Part shown: positions 1 through 9,215 of the stretch, piece by piece | Layout: each line of letters opens with the position of its first letter | How positions within the stretch are numbered: the stretch's first letter is position 1 | Origin: Chitinophaga pinensis | GTDB lineage: Bacteria > Bacteroidota > Bacteroidia > Flavobacteriales_D > Crocinitomicaceae | Direction of reading: 5' to 3' | Length of the DNA stretch: 64,000 nt | NCBI GenBank assembly: GCA_945863605.1 | Contig: CAMAZP010000010.1 | Location: 1 to 64,000 of the forward strand | The notes under the pieces: generated by a model | What the model saw: only the letters and a program-made list of their open reading frames with translations | What the model was told of the DNA's origin: nothing | Database searches by the model: none | Position numbers and translations under genes: made by a program

Positions 1-398
1 CCCGTATTCGTTGACATGAAATAGACATTCATGTTTGTTGTCCAATTCATTCCGGTTGCCAAAGTCAATGAGCCATATATGTTTAAATTGTTTACTGATG
101 AACTCGATGAAAAATTTGGAGTATTAGCAGTAACACTCCACGTCATATTGTTACAATTCGCATTGGCAATATTGAGCGTTACCGTTTGACTTGTGGCTGT
201 AAAGGATGAATTATTAAAAAATACATTGTCATTCACACCCGGCACACCAGCACCTCCAGCACCACCAGATGACAAGGACCATTTATTAATATCGCTCCAG
301 TTACCTGCACCACCAACCCAGTAGTAGTCGATTGCAAACGCTGATTGAGAAACTAAAAGTAAAAAAAATAAGACTGAAGTAATTCTTGTAGAAATCAT
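1..398 (-). CDS. Secreted surface protein, N-terminal part only
   Basis: Partial gene read on the minus strand from an ATG at 396-398; it runs off the left edge without a stop (about 132 residues seen). The first ~22 residues form a signal peptide (hydrophobic FFLLLVSQSAFA), followed by a YYWVGGAGNWSD segment and a SSGGAGGAGVPG/NDNVFF stretch. That N-terminal pattern is common in large beta-helical or Ig-like secreted proteins of Bacteroidota that carry T9SS sorting domains; the C-terminus that would show this is outside the window. It is transcribed divergently from the adhesin at 977. Function is not known beyond probable surface or extracellular location. Confidence 0.75.
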   Translation of the reverse strand, partial: MISTRITSVLFFLLLVSQSAFAIDYYWVGGAGNWSDINKWSLSSGGAGGAGVPGVNDNVFFNNSSFTATSQTVTLNIANANCNNMTWSVTANTPNFSSSSSVNNLNIYGSLTLATGMNWTTNMNVYFMSTNT

Positions 399-976
399 GA
401 TGAAATTTTAGATTTACAAAAGTCACAAGCTAAAATTAGCTGAATATTAAGGGTATGTTAAAGCTATAGAAATAAGGGATTTCCCTTTAATCATCTGCCG
501 CTATCGATTAATCATAAAATGAAAAATTTAGTACAATTGAAATAGCTATTTAAAGGTCTGTTTGTTTTAAGTATGGTTATTTTTTTTTAAATAATATTGA
601 CAACCTAATTAGATTGTAAAATTTGGAAGACAGACAAATAGTTTTATGAGAAATTTATTGCTAATGACTAAATCAAAAAGTTTAGAACGCGAATATCAAG
701 ATGAACAGGGGATTTGAACAACTATTTTACAAACTACAGCACAAGATAGAAACTTGGTTTAAAAACAAAAGAAATTAGTAATTTTTAAAAACAAGTTTAT
801 TTAGACAAGAAAACAATATCAAAATCAAAGGAAAAAGCAATCAAATCAATAATTTATAGTTACTTAAAAATTAAAACATTATTAATTTTTTTAAAATAAT
901 AAGAAAGTGTGCTTAAAATTGTGGTTTTTTTTTAATTTTTGCAAATTATAATTAAAAGCACCTTATTTTTGCAAAT
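399..976. other. AT-rich divergent intergenic region
   Basis: A 578-base gap between two divergent surface-protein genes. Very AT-rich with stop codons in all frames and no convincing gene. The only recognisable signal is the promoter box directly before the ATG at 977; a similar but one-base-longer TTTTTGCAAATT sequence lies at 936-947. Long leader or regulatory RNA cannot be excluded. Confidence 0.6.
964..971 (+). promoter_or_regulatory. -7 promoter box TATTTTTG, nearly leaderless
   Basis: Exact match to the Bacteroidetes -7 consensus TAnnTTTG, ending only 5 bases before the ATG at 977. With a start site 5-8 bases downstream of the box, the transcript would begin at or within the start codon. 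A TTTTG at 937-941 is a weak -33 candidate (spacing a little long). Confidence 0.5.
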
Positions 977-3811
977 ATGAAATATATAGTATTTTTATTA
1001 GTATCATCTTTGTCATTATCAATATATGGGCAACAATGTTGTTGTGTCAATTCGAATTTCAATTTAAATAACTTTACCAACTGGCAAGGATATACAGGTA
1101 GCTATGCAAATCCCGCTTCAAGCACAGGTATTGTTGGAGGTAGACACACTATAATTACTGCACAAGGAGTAGATCCAAATTCTTGTGGGGGCCTTCAAAT
1201 GATACCACCAGGAAGTAATCGATCAGCTAGGTTGGGTAATTCAGGGACTGGAGCACAAGGTGAACGCCTAACATACACGATGAACGTAACCAATCTTAAC
1301 GCTTTGTTTGTATACAAATACGCTTGTGTTCTTCAAGATCCAGGTCACAGCCCTTCTGATCAACCAGTATTTCAAGTTCGATTGTTAAATGCAAATGGGC
1401 AACAAATAAACGGAAGTTGTGGTATTTATACTGTATATGCCGGTCAACCAGGACAGAATTTTCAAACTTGTGGAGGAGTTAAATGGTTACCTTGGACAAT
1501 TGTTGGAGTTGATTTATCACCATACATTGGGACTAACGTTACAATAGAATTCACAACAAAAGATTGTGATTTAGGTGGTCATTATGGTTATGCGTATGTT
1601 GTAGCTGAATGTTCGCCATTACAATTAGACTTAGATTATTGTTTCGGAGCAAGTCAAGTAACAATTGCTGGGCCCGCAGGATTTCAAAGTTATCAATGGA
1701 GTTCAGGACAAACTACGCAAAGTATTTCTGTTCCTGTTGCAACTGCTGCACCTCAATACACAGTTACAATGCAATCCTTTTCAAATCAAGGAAATTGCAG
1801 TGTTTCCTTAACCGCAGCACCAATTCCAACTTCAATTCAAAACGACTTCACCTATTCATCAGTTTGTCCGTGGGAACAGGCACAATTTTTTAGTACACCA
1901 ACAATATTTCCTGATTCCATAAACGGTGTCCCTTTAATTAATGGTGGTGCTAGCCAGTGGTTCTGGAATTTTGGTGATGGTACATTAGTGTCTGGATCAG
2001 ATGCAACTATCCACATGAATCCATTCCACACTTACCAACAAGCAGGAACATATACTGTCGAACATATTGTAATTACTCAAGCTGGATGTTCTGACACCAT
2101 ATCGCATTTGGTAACTGTTGCCCCACCTCCTGTAGTTGATTTTTCATTGGTTAATAATTGTGTAAATAATGTCATTTCTTTAACAAATTTAACACAAGAC
2201 CCAAATTTGCCTGCAGTAACGTATAATTGGAATTTTGGAGATAACTCTCAAACATCCAATTTATTTGAACCAATTCACACATATTCCACACCTGGTAATT
2301 ATTTTATTAGTTTAGCCGCTAGTAACGTCGGAGGATGTTCTGATACTATAACATTGCCAATTACAGTATATAGTTTACCAGTAATAAATGCTGGAAATGA
2401 TACCTCAATATGCCCCGGTTTTCCTATTACATTAAATGCGAGTGGTGCTGTAACTTTTCAATGGGAAAACTTAACTCCAAATGGAACTAGCTACATTCCT
2501 TCATCATCAGAATATATAACAGTTATTGGTACTGATGCAAACGGTTGCTCAAATTCTGATTCTTTATTAGTTAGTCTTTTCCCTGGTGGAGTTGTAGATG
2601 CAGGACCAGATGTTAGTGTCTGTTATGGCAATAGTGTTACCATACAAGCTAGTGGAAGTTCAAGCTATCAATGGAATAATAATATTATTGATGGTCAAAC
2701 TTTTTTACCAAATATAGGTATTGATACTAATATTGTTTTAGGTACAAATAACAATGGGTGTTTAGCCATTGACACTATGATTCTGACAGTATGGTCCACT
2801 CCTGGTATTACAGCAGGTCCTGATCAAATTATATGTGAAGGTGATTCAACATTTGTATCTGGAAATGGCGCCGTGACATATGTTTGGAATAATGGATCCA
2901 TAATTAATCAGGATTATTTCATTCCAGCTACAAATGGAAATTATACTTTAATGGGAACAGATTCTAATGGTTGTATTGGTTATGATACATTACAAATAAA
3001 TATTGAGCCAGCAGCATACCCTAATTTCTTTGCACCAATAACTTCCTCATGCCATCCATTTACTGCTAATTTAGTAAATACATCTACAGGTACACCAGCT
3101 GTTAGTGCTGTATGGACCTTTGGGGATGGTAGTATTAGTAATTCATTAAATAATGCCACACACACATACGGGAACTCCGATTGTTTTGATATTTCACTAA
3201 CTCTAACTACTCAATTAGGGTGTGTTTGGGACACAATTATTTATCAATATTTATGTGATTATCCAAATCCTACTGCAGATTTTACTCCAAATCCAGTGAA
3301 TCTTACTAATGTTGATAACATGAGTGAAATGATTAATGATAGTGAAGGAGCAACAAATTACTATTGGGACTTTGGCCATGATAATTCAACTAGTAACGAG
3401 TTTAGTCCTCAACACTTTTTTCCGTCATACCCAAGTGGAACCTATGTTATTAACTTAATAGTTGAAACTGAATTTGGTTGTTTAGATAGTACAAGCAATA
3501 CTGTAACTTTAATTGAAAATCAAATATTCTATGTGCCAAATACATTTACTCCAGATGGTGATGAACATAATCAAGTTTGGTTACCAATCATAACATCTAA
3601 TTTTGATCCTTATAATTATAGTTGTATTGTTTACGATAGATGGGGAGGAATAATTTGGGAGAGTAAAGATCCATACTATGGATGGGATGGTTCTTTTGGA
3701 GATGATGGATGTGATGTGCAAAATGGAGTCTTTACGTGGGTTATTAGTATAAAAACACCACAAAAAGATGAAATTAAAAAATATACTGGATTTGTAACTT
3801 TACTAAGATAA
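977..3811 (+). CDS. PKD-repeat adhesin with T9SS type B sorting domain
   Basis: 944 residues. Signal peptide at 1-19 ending in IYGQ, then a Cys-rich start and an ~200-residue N-terminal domain. At least four PKD-like modules follow, recognisable by the WNFGDG / WNFGDN / WTFGDG / YWDFGH signatures and HTY turns (about residues 320-500 and 690-840), with intervening Ig-like DAGPD / NAGND segments. The last ~95 residues (from VPNTFTPDGDEHN, about 852) are the CHU_C-type gliding-motility/T9SS type B C-terminal domain, containing YDRWGG and GWDG motifs. Known of the family: exported through the inner membrane by Sec, through the outer membrane by the type IX system, and retained on or released from the surface. 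Same CTD type as the giant protein at 36464. Ligand unknown. Confidence 0.9.
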   Translation: MKYIVFLLVSSLSLSIYGQQCCCVNSNFNLNNFTNWQGYTGSYANPASSTGIVGGRHTIITAQGVDPNSCGGLQMIPPGSNRSARLGNSGTGAQGERLTYTMNVTNLNALFVYKYACVLQDPGHSPSDQPVFQVRLLNANGQQINGSCGIYTVYAGQPGQNFQTCGGVKWLPWTIVGVDLSPYIGTNVTIEFTTKDCDLGGHYGYAYVVAECSPLQLDLDYCFGASQVTIAGPAGFQSYQWSSGQTTQSISVPVATAAPQYTVTMQSFSNQGNCSVSLTAAPIPTSIQNDFTYSSVCPWEQAQFFSTPTIFPDSINGVPLINGGASQWFWNFGDGTLVSGSDATIHMNPFHTYQQAGTYTVEHIVITQAGCSDTISHLVTVAPPPVVDFSLVNNCVNNVISLTNLTQDPNLPAVTYNWNFGDNSQTSNLFEPIHTYSTPGNYFISLAASNVGGCSDTITLPITVYSLPVINAGNDTSICPGFPITLNASGAVTFQWENLTPNGTSYIPSSSEYITVIGTDANGCSNSDSLLVSLFPGGVVDAGPDVSVCYGNSVTIQASGSSSYQWNNNIIDGQTFLPNIGIDTNIVLGTNNNGCLAIDTMILTVWSTPGITAGPDQIICEGDSTFVSGNGAVTYVWNNGSIINQDYFIPATNGNYTLMGTDSNGCIGYDTLQINIEPAAYPNFFAPITSSCHPFTANLVNTSTGTPAVSAVWTFGDGSISNSLNNATHTYGNSDCFDISLTLTTQLGCVWDTIIYQYLCDYPNPTADFTPNPVNLTNVDNMSEMINDSEGATNYYWDFGHDNSTSNEFSPQHFFPSYPSGTYVINLIVETEFGCLDSTSNTVTLIENQIFYVPNTFTPDGDEHNQVWLPIITSNFDPYNYSCIVYDRWGGIIWESKDPYYGWDGSFGDDGCDVQNGVFTWVISIKTPQKDEIKKYTGFVTLLR

Positions 3812-4137
3812 TTTTAGTACTTCTATCATCCGATTTTAATTTTTATTTATCATGGCTGTTGAGTAAAATCGATCGACAAATAATAAAAATTAAATGTATT
3901 AAACACAGTATTCAGTGTTGATGCATTATTACAAAATAAGTAGCTACAATTGCGTGGTTTCTTTAGAGTTTACAAGCAAAATTATTTGATTATCAAAGTG
4001 TTATTTCATTTTATAAGCTAAAGTAATATTTAGAATTTGACTTTAAGTTATATTAAAATAAGAGTTTTAAATTGCAAATGTAATTCTAATTTATATCTTA
4101 CTTAATTCAAAATATTTTTGCTTAAAGACAAAAAAAA
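3812..4137. other. Convergent intergenic region, nothing recognised
   Basis: 326 bases between two convergent genes. AT-rich, no open frame of note and no clear hairpin with a T-tract for either strand; transcription termination here is not visible from sequence. Confidence 0.5.
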
Positions 4138-6432
4138 TTAAATTTTGAAATCTCTATATTTTAATAATTCGTTTCCAATTCTCACTTTACTTTTTTCAAT
4201 TGATAAGTTAAGTTGATCGATTAATTTTTTGGCTTTCTCTTGACTGAGGTATTTGCTAGCGTTGATGTTCAATTCCAATTTTAATTGATTCATAACAGCT
4301 ACACTTCTAAAAGCACTTAAGGCATCGTTTCTAGTAATTTTACCACTTGAAATTAAATCTTGAACTTTATTGTGATTTTTTACAATTAGATTAGAAACAA
4401 CCGGATCAGTGTAGGATTCAATTCGAAAATAAATCAAACGATCGACTTTAATAAATAGGTTTGTTTTACGTAAACTAGCAAATGTGCTATCAGCACGAGC
4501 AACTTTCATTTCTTCATTCGTATTACCTGGATACTTCGGTAATTCAATTGCTTCTAAATCTTTAATTAAAGTACTATTTTGCCATTTTCCAATACCATTT
4601 CCATTTATTTCAAAAATAAAAGTAAGTTGACTATTATCAATTTGTCTGAAAAACTTTTTGAGTAAAGAACTATCTTTTTCAAGGAAAATAGACCTGCTTA
4701 AGGAATATGCGTCTGATTCAAATAAATCTCTAAATTCAATTTTTATATCTGCATCATAGAAAGGTTCAATATCCACTTTACTAACATGCATCATCACTTC
4801 ATCAGCATTTTCACCAACTAAATCCTCTGGAATTGCAATCAAACGAATGTCAAAACTTTCTTTTTTGTCTGACACTGGAAAAATAAATTCTTGCGTCTTT
4901 ATATCAAAAGTTGTAGAATCATCAAAAATGTAAAGTCCATCAACTTCGGTGAAATTAACCCATTTCAAACCCATTTGACGTTTGTAATTATCTAAAATTG
5001 CTTTTTTTTCTTGCCATTCTTTGAGAACAGGTGCTCGTTCATCTATTAAAGAATTTAATTCAGTTTCAATTGCTTCATATTCTAAATAAAGGTCAACAAG
5101 TTCGGTTTGTCTTCTCTGACGTGCCTTGCGCTTTGATTTCGTATTAGGTGTTTGATTAATTGGCCCTCCGTAACTATTTTTTTTCTTAAATTTTCGATCT
5201 TTTCGCGTTAAATGATTGGGAGTTCGATAATTTTGCTTAGTATGTTCTCCGTATTCAGCTTCTTTTTCTTGAATCAAAATATAAACTTCTTCGAGAGATT
5301 TTTGAAGCATGCTGACTTGCTCATTATAGCCATTTTTACCTTTTAAGCTATTTTCGAGTTCCTTAAACGTATTAGTGTGTAGATCATTGATAACTTTTTG
5401 GAAAGTCGCTCCCTTTGAAAAAGTAGAATCTGGAGAAAGGAAACGCGTTTTTTCAGAGCCAAAAAGATGGTATGTAAAACCATTTTTTTCAACCACAATA
5501 GTTGTTTGTTTAGTGGTATTATAACCCCAAACATCAAAGTGAAGATTAGTCTGTTTTCCATTCCCACACGTTTCCATTGTTCTGCTAATCATTCGATATG
5601 GAACAACTTCCTTATTTTCAACTTTTACATCATAAGGAAAAAGTCCAATTGCTTTGGGAAGTCCTTTATTCCAATTACCATCGTCATCGCGTTCACGTTC
5701 AGCTAAAATTCCTGCAGTGTAACTTCCATCACCCGCTGCGAGTAAGTAATTTTCGAATTCATTTGATTTACCTCCTAGATTACGAAAAATTTGCAAAGTA
5801 TATTTTTCAATCGTTTCATTTATTGCTTTATTCTGTGCCTCTAAAATTTGAACTTGTTCTTCTGCTGAAATAAATCCTAATTGCCCTAATAGTACACAAC
5901 GATCGTAAAGCGATAGATTGCTATTAAAGATTGGACTTCTTTTGGGATCAAAAATCGCTTCGTAGTTTTTTGAGCGCTCTATTTGCTTCGAAAGATTCTC
6001 AGAAAAAATACGTAAATAATTATCAAAAATCTCTTGATTGATTTCGTTTTTGACTGTTTGAATAGAATTTAAAGTTTTATTAAGCATCCAAACAGCTGTT
6101 TTGTTTGAAAGTTCCAAAATTAAACCTTTGGGTGCTTTTGCAATTTCAGCGCTACGAATAACTAATAATTCGGGTTCATTAATGATGATTGTTTCTAGCG
6201 AATCGTAATTTATTTGCCCATCTTTCAATGGAATTTTAGGACCAAAATATTCAAATGCATATCCGAAGTTTTGTTCTAAAATTGGACTTTTGCGAACTAC
6301 GTGAAACAAATATGATTTAACTTCAGCAGACAAACCATTATTTATTTGCGCTTTGGAGATAAAGGAATTAAAAAAAATAAATGCAGATAAAATAAATCTT
6401 GGTGAAAAGCTAACAAAGTGGATTTTGTCCAT
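4138..6432 (-). CDS. Large secreted protein of unknown function
   Basis: The open frame reaches ATG 6513, but the ATG at 6432 begins a good signal peptide (MDKIHF..., hydrophobic LSAFIFFNSFIS, cleavage near KAQ), so I start there: 764 residues. Not recognised as any family. Visible features: a GDGSYTAGILAERERDD segment, a strongly basic stretch around the middle (RKDRKFKKK and KSKRKARQRRQ) followed by a probable coiled coil (LEYEAIETELNSLIDERAP), and a YFRIESYTDP region near the C-terminus with further helical, charged sequence. No T9SS sorting domain at the end, so periplasmic or outer-membrane-associated location is likely. It stands alone, convergent with the adhesin and divergent from pepA. 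Confidence 0.75.
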   Translation of the reverse strand: MDKIHFVSFSPRFILSAFIFFNSFISKAQINNGLSAEVKSYLFHVVRKSPILEQNFGYAFEYFGPKIPLKDGQINYDSLETIIINEPELLVIRSAEIAKAPKGLILELSNKTAVWMLNKTLNSIQTVKNEINQEIFDNYLRIFSENLSKQIERSKNYEAIFDPKRSPIFNSNLSLYDRCVLLGQLGFISAEEQVQILEAQNKAINETIEKYTLQIFRNLGGKSNEFENYLLAAGDGSYTAGILAERERDDDGNWNKGLPKAIGLFPYDVKVENKEVVPYRMISRTMETCGNGKQTNLHFDVWGYNTTKQTTIVVEKNGFTYHLFGSEKTRFLSPDSTFSKGATFQKVINDLHTNTFKELENSLKGKNGYNEQVSMLQKSLEEVYILIQEKEAEYGEHTKQNYRTPNHLTRKDRKFKKKNSYGGPINQTPNTKSKRKARQRRQTELVDLYLEYEAIETELNSLIDERAPVLKEWQEKKAILDNYKRQMGLKWVNFTEVDGLYIFDDSTTFDIKTQEFIFPVSDKKESFDIRLIAIPEDLVGENADEVMMHVSKVDIEPFYDADIKIEFRDLFESDAYSLSRSIFLEKDSSLLKKFFRQIDNSQLTFIFEINGNGIGKWQNSTLIKDLEAIELPKYPGNTNEEMKVARADSTFASLRKTNLFIKVDRLIYFRIESYTDPVVSNLIVKNHNKVQDLISSGKITRNDALSAFRSVAVMNQLKLELNINASKYLSQEKAKKLIDQLNLSIEKSKVRIGNELLKYRDFKI

Positions 6433-6646
6433 ATAACCCTTCAACGTACCAAAATTTTCACTTGATTTTATCATTCTCTCAAAAATAACTAAAGAATTGA
6501 GTGAATGTTTCATTTATTTCAAAAATTAAGTCACGAATTATCAAAACTTGAAAAAAGTTTTATCAAACATAAACTATTAATTATTTTGAGTAATTCCTTC
6601 AAATTACATTCACGAAAGGCTCTTGCTTTAGCTAAGGCTTATTTCC

Positions 6647-6654
6647 TATATTTG
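6647..6654 (+). promoter_or_regulatory. pepA promoter, -7 box TATATTTG
   Basis: Perfect TAnnTTTG with a TTG at 6623-6625 about 21 bases upstream as -33 element. Its position shows that the ATG at 6691, not the far upstream ATG at 6505, is the pepA start (leader of about 30 bases). Confidence 0.65.
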
Positions 6655-6690
6655 TACATTCTTTTACTGACTTTTAAAATCCGCGATACT

Positions 6691-8091
6691 ATGATTAAAA
6701 TTAAACAAAATAACTCCGCGATTGAAGGCGCTGCTCTTGTCTTTATTATCGGTAAATCAACGAAGAAAAAACAAGAATTTGTTGGACTTTCAACAGATAG
6801 TATCAAAACATTTCAAGATGATACTGAAAAGAAATTTGACTTTTTTAAACTTCCAACTGGATTTGTGTTTTTGGTGGACGAAAATCAAAACGCAGAAGAT
6901 TTAAGAATCGCAGGTTCCAAAATTTTCGATTATATCAATAAAGAGAACGAATCCGTTCATATTCAAGGGGCTTCAAAAGCTTCGTTGGCAGTTGCAGAAG
7001 GAATTGCTTTGAGTAGCTATGAGTTTAAACAACATTTTAGTAAACCTACTTTTCATAAATTAACCGCTATTTCAGTTACTGATGAGGTGAGTGAAGCTAA
7101 AATTTCAGAGTTAAACAATACCATAAAAGCTGTTTTTTGGGCTAGAACTTCTGTAAATACTCCTGTTTCACATTTGAATGCTGAGCAATTAGCTAATCAA
7201 ATTGTAGAACTTGGTAACGAAGCAGGATTTCAAGTACAAGTATTGGAAAAAACGCAAATTGAATCACTTAGAATGGGTGGTTTATTAGCAGTTAACAAAG
7301 GTTCTATCGATCCACCAACATTTACAATTGCAGAATACAAACCAAAAAAACCAGTAAATAAGAACCCGATTGTTCTAGTAGGGAAAGGGGTGGTTTACGA
7401 TACAGGTGGATTGAGCTTAAAGCCAACACCTGGGTCAATGGACACGATGAAAAGTGATATGGCTGGAGCTGCCGCTGTAGTTGGAGCTTTGTATTTGGCG
7501 GCTTTACAGAAATTAAATGTTCATATTATTGTGCTTGTTCCTGCGACTGATAATCGTCCGGGAGGAAATGCTTACACGCCAGGTGATGTAATTACAATGT
7601 TTGACGGAACAACGGTTGAGGTTCTAAATACGGATGCTGAAGGTCGAATGATATTGGCAGATGCTTTGGCTTATTCTAAAAAATACAATCCGGAAATTGT
7701 GATTGATGCCGCAACGCTTACAGGTGCTGCTGTTCGATCGATTGGAACAGAGGCAAGTATCATTATGGGAAATGCCAAAGACAAGTATTTTGAAACCTTA
7801 GAAGAGGCAGGAAAAGAAGTGCATGAGCGCGTTGTTCGTTTTCCTTTCTGGGATGATTACGGCAAACACATGCAATCAAAAATCGCTGATTTGAAAAATA
7901 TAGGAAGTGCAAATGCAGGAATGATCTCTGCTGGTAAATTCTTAGAACATTTTGCGAAATCACCTTACATTCACATGGATGTTGCTGGTCCAACTTGGCT
8001 AGATGCTAAAGAAGATTACAAAGGACAAGGTGGAACGGGAGCAGGTGTACGCTTGCTTTATCAATTTTTAAAAACTCATTATAGCAAATAA
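6691..8091 (+). CDS. pepA: Leucyl aminopeptidase (M17 family)
   Basis: 466 residues from ATG 6691; the longer frame from 6505 adds a low-complexity N-terminus that precedes the promoter and is not expected in the family. Cytosolic dinuclear-metal aminopeptidase that removes N-terminal residues from peptides. The C-terminal catalytic domain is complete: GKGVVYDTGGLSLKP (substrate/metal-binding Lys and Asp), MKSDMAGAAAV, and the hallmark NTDAEGRMILADAL with catalytic Arg and metal-binding Asp/Glu. The N-terminal domain is the variable M17 type. pdxA follows 3 bases downstream, so the two are probably co-transcribed. Confidence 0.93.
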   Translation: MIKIKQNNSAIEGAALVFIIGKSTKKKQEFVGLSTDSIKTFQDDTEKKFDFFKLPTGFVFLVDENQNAEDLRIAGSKIFDYINKENESVHIQGASKASLAVAEGIALSSYEFKQHFSKPTFHKLTAISVTDEVSEAKISELNNTIKAVFWARTSVNTPVSHLNAEQLANQIVELGNEAGFQVQVLEKTQIESLRMGGLLAVNKGSIDPPTFTIAEYKPKKPVNKNPIVLVGKGVVYDTGGLSLKPTPGSMDTMKSDMAGAAAVVGALYLAALQKLNVHIIVLVPATDNRPGGNAYTPGDVITMFDGTTVEVLNTDAEGRMILADALAYSKKYNPEIVIDAATLTGAAVRSIGTEASIIMGNAKDKYFETLEEAGKEVHERVVRFPFWDDYGKHMQSKIADLKNIGSANAGMISAGKFLEHFAKSPYIHMDVAGPTWLDAKEDYKGQGGTGAGVRLLYQFLKTHYSK

Positions 8092-8094
8092 TTA

Positions 8095-9177
8095 ATGGAA
8101 AAAGAAATTCTTTCATCTGAAAACATAAAGGTTGGAATTACGCTTGGTGACATCAATGGCATTGGTCCTGAGATTATCATTAAGGCATTGAAAGACAATC
8201 GTATACTAAGTGATATTACACCTGTAATTTATGGTTCTTCTAAAATTATATCATTTTATAAAAAACTATATCAAATTCACGAATTGAGTTATCAAAATTG
8301 CCGAACTGGTGCTGAAATTCAAAATAATAAAATTAATATTGTAAATTGTTGGAACGAGGAAGTGGATGTTCAGCCAGGCGTTTCTAATGTCACAGGTGGG
8401 AAATATGCATTACAATCACTTGAAGCCGCAACAGCAGATTTAGCTGATGGGAAAATAGATGTTTTGGTAACTGCACCATTTTCTAAAGATGCAATGAAAA
8501 GTGCAGGTTTTGATTTTCCTGGTCATACTGAATACCTTGCAAAATATTCCAATGTTGATGAAGCATTGATGATTCTTGCTTCGCCGTTTTTACGTGTCGC
8601 TTTGGTTACAACGCATATTCCAATCAATGAAGTGAGTAAAGCGTTGACGAAAGAGGCTATTTTAAGTAAAATTAAAGTATTTGAAAATAGTTTGAAGCGC
8701 GATTTTAATTTGGTTCGTCCTAAAATTGCTGTTTTTGGATTGAATCCACACGCTGGAGAAAATGGAAAAATCGGTACGGAAGAAAAAGAACAAATTATTC
8801 CAGCTATAAACGCTGCGAAAAGTGAAGGAATCTTAGCATACGGTCCATTTGCCGCAGATGGATTCTTTGGTTCAAATGCTAAAAATCAATTTGATGGAGT
8901 GTTAGCTATGTACCACGATCAAGGATTGACAGCATTCAAAGCACTTTCATTTGAAGATGGCGTTAATTTTTCTGCAGGTTTACCAATCGTTAGAACTTCT
9001 CCTGACCACGGCACTGCTTTTGACATTGCGGGTAAAGATTTGGCATCTGAAGCATCTTTTAGAAGTGCAATTTATATGGCGATAGATATTTATAGAAACA
9101 GAAAATTTGTAAAACAAATAACTGAAAACCCACTACAAATCAAAACAGAAATTGTGAGAGAAAGAAGAGAGTTTTAA
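8095..9177 (+). CDS. pdxA: 4-hydroxythreonine-4-phosphate dehydrogenase
   Basis: 360 residues, slightly longer than the usual ~330. Catalyses NAD-dependent oxidation/decarboxylation of 4-phosphohydroxy-L-threonine in the DXP-dependent pyridoxal 5'-phosphate pathway; cytosolic. Motifs seen: GITLGDINGIGPEI at the N-terminus, TAPFSKDAM, FPGHTEYLA (metal-binding His), GLNPHAGENG, MYHDQGL (second His) and SPDHGTAFDIAGK (third His). Starts 3 bases after the pepA stop, hence likely in one transcript; mgtE follows after 38 bases. Confidence 0.95.
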   Translation: MEKEILSSENIKVGITLGDINGIGPEIIIKALKDNRILSDITPVIYGSSKIISFYKKLYQIHELSYQNCRTGAEIQNNKINIVNCWNEEVDVQPGVSNVTGGKYALQSLEAATADLADGKIDVLVTAPFSKDAMKSAGFDFPGHTEYLAKYSNVDEALMILASPFLRVALVTTHIPINEVSKALTKEAILSKIKVFENSLKRDFNLVRPKIAVFGLNPHAGENGKIGTEEKEQIIPAINAAKSEGILAYGPFAADGFFGSNAKNQFDGVLAMYHDQGLTAFKALSFEDGVNFSAGLPIVRTSPDHGTAFDIAGKDLASEASFRSAIYMAIDIYRNRKFVKQITENPLQIKTEIVRERREF

Positions 9178-9215
9178 GTTGTAAGTAATTGTAATTAAAA
9201 CATTTAAATAAAAAA

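Noticed and set aside
3581-3763. Minus-strand frame over the T9SS domain of the first adhesin
   Set aside because: Shadow of the sorting-domain coding sequence.
6505-6690. 62-residue N-terminal extension of PepA
   Set aside because: It lies upstream of the pepA promoter box (6647-6654) and is low complexity; ATG 6691 restores the family start.
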